Source: JANRIZ01 sp033764445
GTDB taxonomy: Bacteria; Verrucomicrobiota; Verrucomicrobiia; JAWXBN01
Assembly: GCA_033764445.1 (NCBI GenBank)
Contig: JANRIZ010000111.1
Location: 1 to 35,808 of the forward strand
Direction: 5' to 3'
DNA: 35,808 nt
The position numbers were made by a program, and so were the translations under genes. The notes beneath the pieces are model-generated. The model had not been told where the DNA came from. It ran no database searches and worked only from the letters and a program-made list of their open reading frames with translations. Of this stretch, positions 33,514 to 35,808 are shown piece after piece. The first letter of the stretch is position 1, and each line of letters opens with the position of its first letter.

Positions 33514-34410
33514 ATGTCCGACACCATCGACAGCCGTCACATCCTGGCCTTTGTCACCCTGGCCACGACCAATAACTTCACGAAGGCCGCGGCCACACTC
33601 AACCTCACCCAGTCGGCCATCAGCCGGGCCATTGCCGGCCTGGAGTCGGATGTGGGGTGCCGGCTTTTTGAACGCGCCGGCAAAAAGGTGTTTCTCACGC
33701 AGGCCGGAGAACAGCTTCTGCCCGCGGCCCAGCGCATTTTGAGCCAGATGTCCGATGCCCGGGTCCAGCTGCGCCAGTTGGGACGCTGGGGAAGCGGACG
33801 CCTCCGGGTGAGCGCGGGACTGACCGCCTGCCAGCATCTGCTGCCACCGGTACTCCGGGAGTTCAAGGAGAGTTTTCCCCGCTGCCAGATCACCATCGAA
33901 ACCGGGGACACGGAGGAGGCCGTCGACCTGCTGGAGGCAAACCGCGTGGACCTGGCCCTGGGCATGCAGCCCTCCGGGCATCTCCCCCTCACATTCCGTC
34001 CGCTTTTTGAGGATGAACTCTTTTTCATGGTCAGCCCCCTGCACCCCTGGGCGAAAGCCGGGAGGGTTCCTGCCGACGAGGTGGGCCGGGAAAACATCAT
34101 TCTCTACAGCAAAAAAAGCCAGACCTTCCGGGTCATTGAAAAACATTTTGCGGCCCAATCCATCGTCCTCCGGTCTTTTATTGAAATGGGCAGCTACGAG
34201 GCCATCAAGGAAATGGTCAAACTCGGACTGGGTGTGAGCCTGATGACCGACTGGGTGGCCCGTCGCGAACTGGAGGAAGGGTCACTGATCGCCCTTCCCC
34301 TTGGACGCCGCAAATTGCGCCGCAGCTGGGGGCTCTTCCACCTCAAAGGGCGGCGTCTGAGCCTGTCCGAGGAAACCTTCGTGGGCCTGTGCAAGAGCGC
34401 CTTCGGTTAG
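33514..34410 (+). CDS. LysR-family transcriptional regulator of the nitrate operon
   Basis: A 298-aa regulator. The N-terminal winged helix-turn-helix (about residues 6-65, FTKAAATLNLTQSAISRAIAGLESDVGCRLFER) is followed by a linker helix and an effector-binding domain (about 93-295, RLRVSAGLTACQHLLPPVLREF, ELFFMVSPLHPW, GLGVSLMTDWVA). Its position opposite the nitrate operon, with a T-N11-A dyad between, suggests that it controls that operon. The effector (nitrate, nitrite or a nitrogen metabolite) cannot be read from the sequence. It converges with the barrel gene, only 8 bp separating the stops. Confidence 0.85.
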   Translation: MSDTIDSRHILAFVTLATTNNFTKAAATLNLTQSAISRAIAGLESDVGCRLFERAGKKVFLTQAGEQLLPAAQRILSQMSDARVQLRQLGRWGSGRLRVSAGLTACQHLLPPVLREFKESFPRCQITIETGDTEEAVDLLEANRVDLALGMQPSGHLPLTFRPLFEDELFFMVSPLHPWAKAGRVPADEVGRENIILYSKKSQTFRVIEKHFAAQSIVLRSFIEMGSYEAIKEMVKLGLGVSLMTDWVARRELEEGSLIALPLGRRKLRRSWGLFHLKGRRLSLSEETFVGLCKSAFG

Positions 34411-34418
34411 GCGGCGGA

Positions 34419-35204
34419 TCAGAAGTGGAAACCGATGCCCAGGCGGAACTGATTGTTGAAATACTCATCCACCCGGATATTCCCCGAATTGACGGCGGTG
34501 GAGGCCCCGTATTTGAAGGAGGGATAGAAGCTCATCGCGTATTCGCCAAAAAGACTGACCGTATCCGTGATGAAATATTCGCCCCCGACCTTGCCCAGAA
34601 CGCCCACGGCCAATTTGTCCGTCCCGTTCATATTCCAAGGGATTCCCTGAAGCGTGCTGCCGGTTTTCAGTTCGGCCAGGTTGAAGCTCGGACCCGCGCC
34701 GAAATAGGCCCGGAAACGGTTTTGAAAGCAGGGCACCGACATCCCGACCAGCGGGGCCAGCTGGATCGTGGACATCCGGATGTTGTTGGCGTCGGAAATG
34801 TTGAAATCGTGGGTGTAGGAACCGTCAATTTCAAAAAACAGGTTCGGCGAATTCGGCAGATCCAGCATCCGTCCGGGGAGGATGTAACCGACCTTTCCAA
34901 AGGTTCCCCAGGAAAGAGGGTCCTGCTGTTCGGTCGTGGTGGAAACCGGGGACATGTTCACCTTGGTGGTCGTGTCCTGAAGGGAGCCGGCCATGCCAAC
35001 CCCCAGATAAAACCCTGTTTTGGGGTCGCGAATGGTCGGTTTGTTGACGGGAGAATCCACATTGTAGTAGTAGCCATCCTGTCCGTTATATTTGTACTTC
35101 GGAGCGTCAGGCGCCTGTTCCAGCCGCTGGACTTGGGCAAAGCCGGAAGAAAAACTCGTTAAAACAGTCAGTACTGTGATGAAAAATTTGGTGATTAGTT
35201 TCAT
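34419..35204 (-). CDS. Small outer-membrane beta-barrel protein
   Basis: A 261-aa exported protein: signal peptide about residues 1-23 (cleavage after GFA-Q), then amphipathic strands (GFYLGVGMAGSL, WGTFGKVGYIL, NLFFEIDGSYTH, FRAYFGAGPSFNL, LAVGVLGKVGGEYFI, VSLFGEYAMSFYP) and a final QFRLGIGFHF with C-terminal Phe. The length and strand number fit an eight- to ten-stranded barrel of the OmpW/OmpA-like superfamily. It has its own promoter candidate and no functional neighbour, so the role is unknown. Confidence 0.75.
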   Translation of the reverse strand: MKLITKFFITVLTVLTSFSSGFAQVQRLEQAPDAPKYKYNGQDGYYYNVDSPVNKPTIRDPKTGFYLGVGMAGSLQDTTTKVNMSPVSTTTEQQDPLSWGTFGKVGYILPGRMLDLPNSPNLFFEIDGSYTHDFNISDANNIRMSTIQLAPLVGMSVPCFQNRFRAYFGAGPSFNLAELKTGSTLQGIPWNMNGTDKLAVGVLGKVGGEYFITDTVSLFGEYAMSFYPSFKYGASTAVNSGNIRVDEYFNNQFRLGIGFHF

Positions 35205-35236
35205 AAGTATCGTAATTTAAGGTTTATCAAGTTGAT

Positions 35237-35265
35237 TTAATCTCAAATTATGGAAAAATTGTCAA
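35237..35265 (-). promoter_or_regulatory. Candidate promoter of the small beta-barrel gene
   Basis: On the minus strand a perfect TTGACA (35260-35265) is followed after 17 bp by GATTAA (35237-35242), a weak -10 (3 of 6). The region is AT-rich and lies 33 bp before the start codon. Confidence 0.4.
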
Positions 35266-35482
35266 CACATTTAAATAAGAAGAAATTGATTGTGATTTTT
35301 TGAATCCTCTTTTTCGTTCGATCGACGCATCGGTTTGACGAATAAAACCCGCGATTGCTTCATCGCGAAGCCCTTCCCACTGTTTCGCCCCCCCTGGCCC
35401 AACACAGGCGCATCCGGAAAACCGCCCCGGGAGAATCCCCCGCACTTCTGTCCTATCCCCCCGGATTGATGAAGAAATAAAA
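35266..35482. other. Non-coding stretch between the barrel gene promoter and tRNA-Thr
   Basis: No gene is supported. A small hairpin (CGCGAT-N6-ATCGCG, near 35349-35366) is present without a U-tract, followed by a C-rich tract. No clear terminator for the minus-strand tRNA is seen. Confidence 0.4.
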
Positions 35483-35557
35483 TGGAGCCAGTTGTCGGGT
35501 TCGAACCGACGACCGACGGTTTACAAAACCGTAGCTCTACCACTGAGCTAAGCTGGC
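35483..35557 (-). tRNA. tRNA-Thr (anticodon UGU), CCA encoded
   Basis: The minus strand folds into a full cloverleaf: acceptor GCCAGCT with AACTGGC (one C6-A67 mismatch), D arm GCTC/GAGC, anticodon stem ACGGT/ACCGT with loop TTTGTAA (anticodon TGT, reading ACA), and T arm GTCGG-TTCGAAC-CCGAC. Discriminator T and an encoded CCA end the gene. Confidence 0.95.
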
Positions 35558-35574
35558 CGCGCGAAGCGGGTGTG

Positions 35575-35603
35575 TTTATCAACGAGAACTTTCCGTTTGG
35601 CAA
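35575..35603 (-). promoter_or_regulatory. Candidate promoter of tRNA-Thr
   Basis: TTGCCA (35598-35603, 5 of 6) and GATAAA (35575-35580, 4 of 6), 17 bp apart, lie on the minus strand, ending 17 bp before the mature tRNA 5' end. Confidence 0.55.
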
Positions 35604-35682
35604 GTCCCGGAATCAGTCCGTCAAAATTCTGATTCCATTGCTGAATTGGAGATTCCAGGTCCTGGGTGAGTTTGATTTGAAC

Positions 35683-35808
35683 TCAACTTTCGAGAATCCC
35701 ATCGACCGGAAACGATTCCTCTTCAATCAGACGGACGGGGCGTCCCTGGATGACCAGTTCCATGCGGGATGGTTTCAACCCCATTTGGTGCAGAATCGTG
35801 GCATGGAG
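35683..35808 (-). CDS. 3' end of a DUF1501-family protein (partial)
   Basis: The last 41 codons of a minus-strand gene that continues beyond the window. The peptide starts LHATILHQMGLKPSRMEL and continues VIQGRPVRLIEEES. The LHATILHxxGL and QGRxxRL pattern is the usual C-terminus of DUF1501 (sulfatase-like fold) proteins, abundant in Planctomycetota and Verrucomicrobiota. It is too short to say more. The stop is TGA at 35683-35685. Confidence 0.65.
   Translation of the reverse strand, partial: LHATILHQMGLKPSRMELVIQGRPVRLIEEESFPVDGILES

Noticed and set aside
35271..35603. Minus-strand open frame across the tRNA gene
   Set aside because: It runs through a complete tRNA-Thr, and its peptide contains the translated T-arm (VVGSNPTTG-type artefact).

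Overview
The window looks like a chromosomal piece of a GC-rich Gram-negative bacterium, most probably from the PVC group (Verrucomicrobiota is my best guess). The outer-membrane side is visible directly: a secretin, two beta-barrel proteins, a LolC/E-type permease and an ExbB/ExbD pair. The phylum guess is softer. It rests on the gene mix: a compact pilMNOPQ-like set, a DUF1501-type C-terminus at the right edge, a DmsB-DmsC fusion in a nitrate cluster, a divergent membrane pyrophosphatase, and many starts without a clear Shine-Dalgarno sequence. No insertion sequence, phage gene or CRISPR array was found.

Layout, left to right. 1-407 is a non-coding region with a long nested inverted repeat, a 12-bp palindrome and a likely promoter. 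408-5086 (+) is a type IV pilus alignment operon, pilM, pilN-, pilO- and pilP-like genes and a secretin with an Ala/Pro/Glu-rich tail, ended by a strong terminator. 5131-7883 (-) holds lolC/E and lysS. 7987-9303 (-) is xylA and 9444-9863 (-) a single-domain response regulator, each followed by its own terminator. 10200-10260 is a two-stem structured leader directly before hppA (10291-12732, +). 12898-14316 (+) is a conserved protein of unknown function, convergent with a GuaB3-type IMP dehydrogenase (14371-15549, -). 15751-17746 (-) is an exbB-exbD-orf operon whose two channel subunits lack the usual ionisable residues. 17835-19388 (+) is a GT-C-like membrane glycosyltransferase gene broken by one in-frame TGA.

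The main object is a ten-gene nitrate assimilation operon on the minus strand (33427 down to 19330), with a divergent LysR regulator at 33514. In transcription order it encodes a signal-less NrtA-like protein (probable NasS-type sensor), a Tat-exported NrtA-like binding protein, an NrtB permease, two separate ATPases, an outer-membrane porin, a CysJ-like diflavin reductase, a NirA-type siroheme nitrite reductase, a fused DmsB-DmsC electron-transfer/membrane-anchor protein, and a NasA-type molybdopterin nitrate reductase. Genes overlap by 4 bp or are separated by at most 33 bp. The inferred route is: nitrate crosses the outer membrane through the porin and the inner membrane through the ABC transporter, is reduced to nitrite by a quinol-linked NasA, then to ammonium by NirA fed by the flavoprotein. 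The flavoprotein and NirA share the same N-terminal helix motif, which suggests that they dock together.

The right end holds a small outer-membrane beta-barrel gene (34419-35204, -), a tRNA-Thr(UGU) with a good promoter, and the 3' end of a DUF1501-like gene cut by the window edge.
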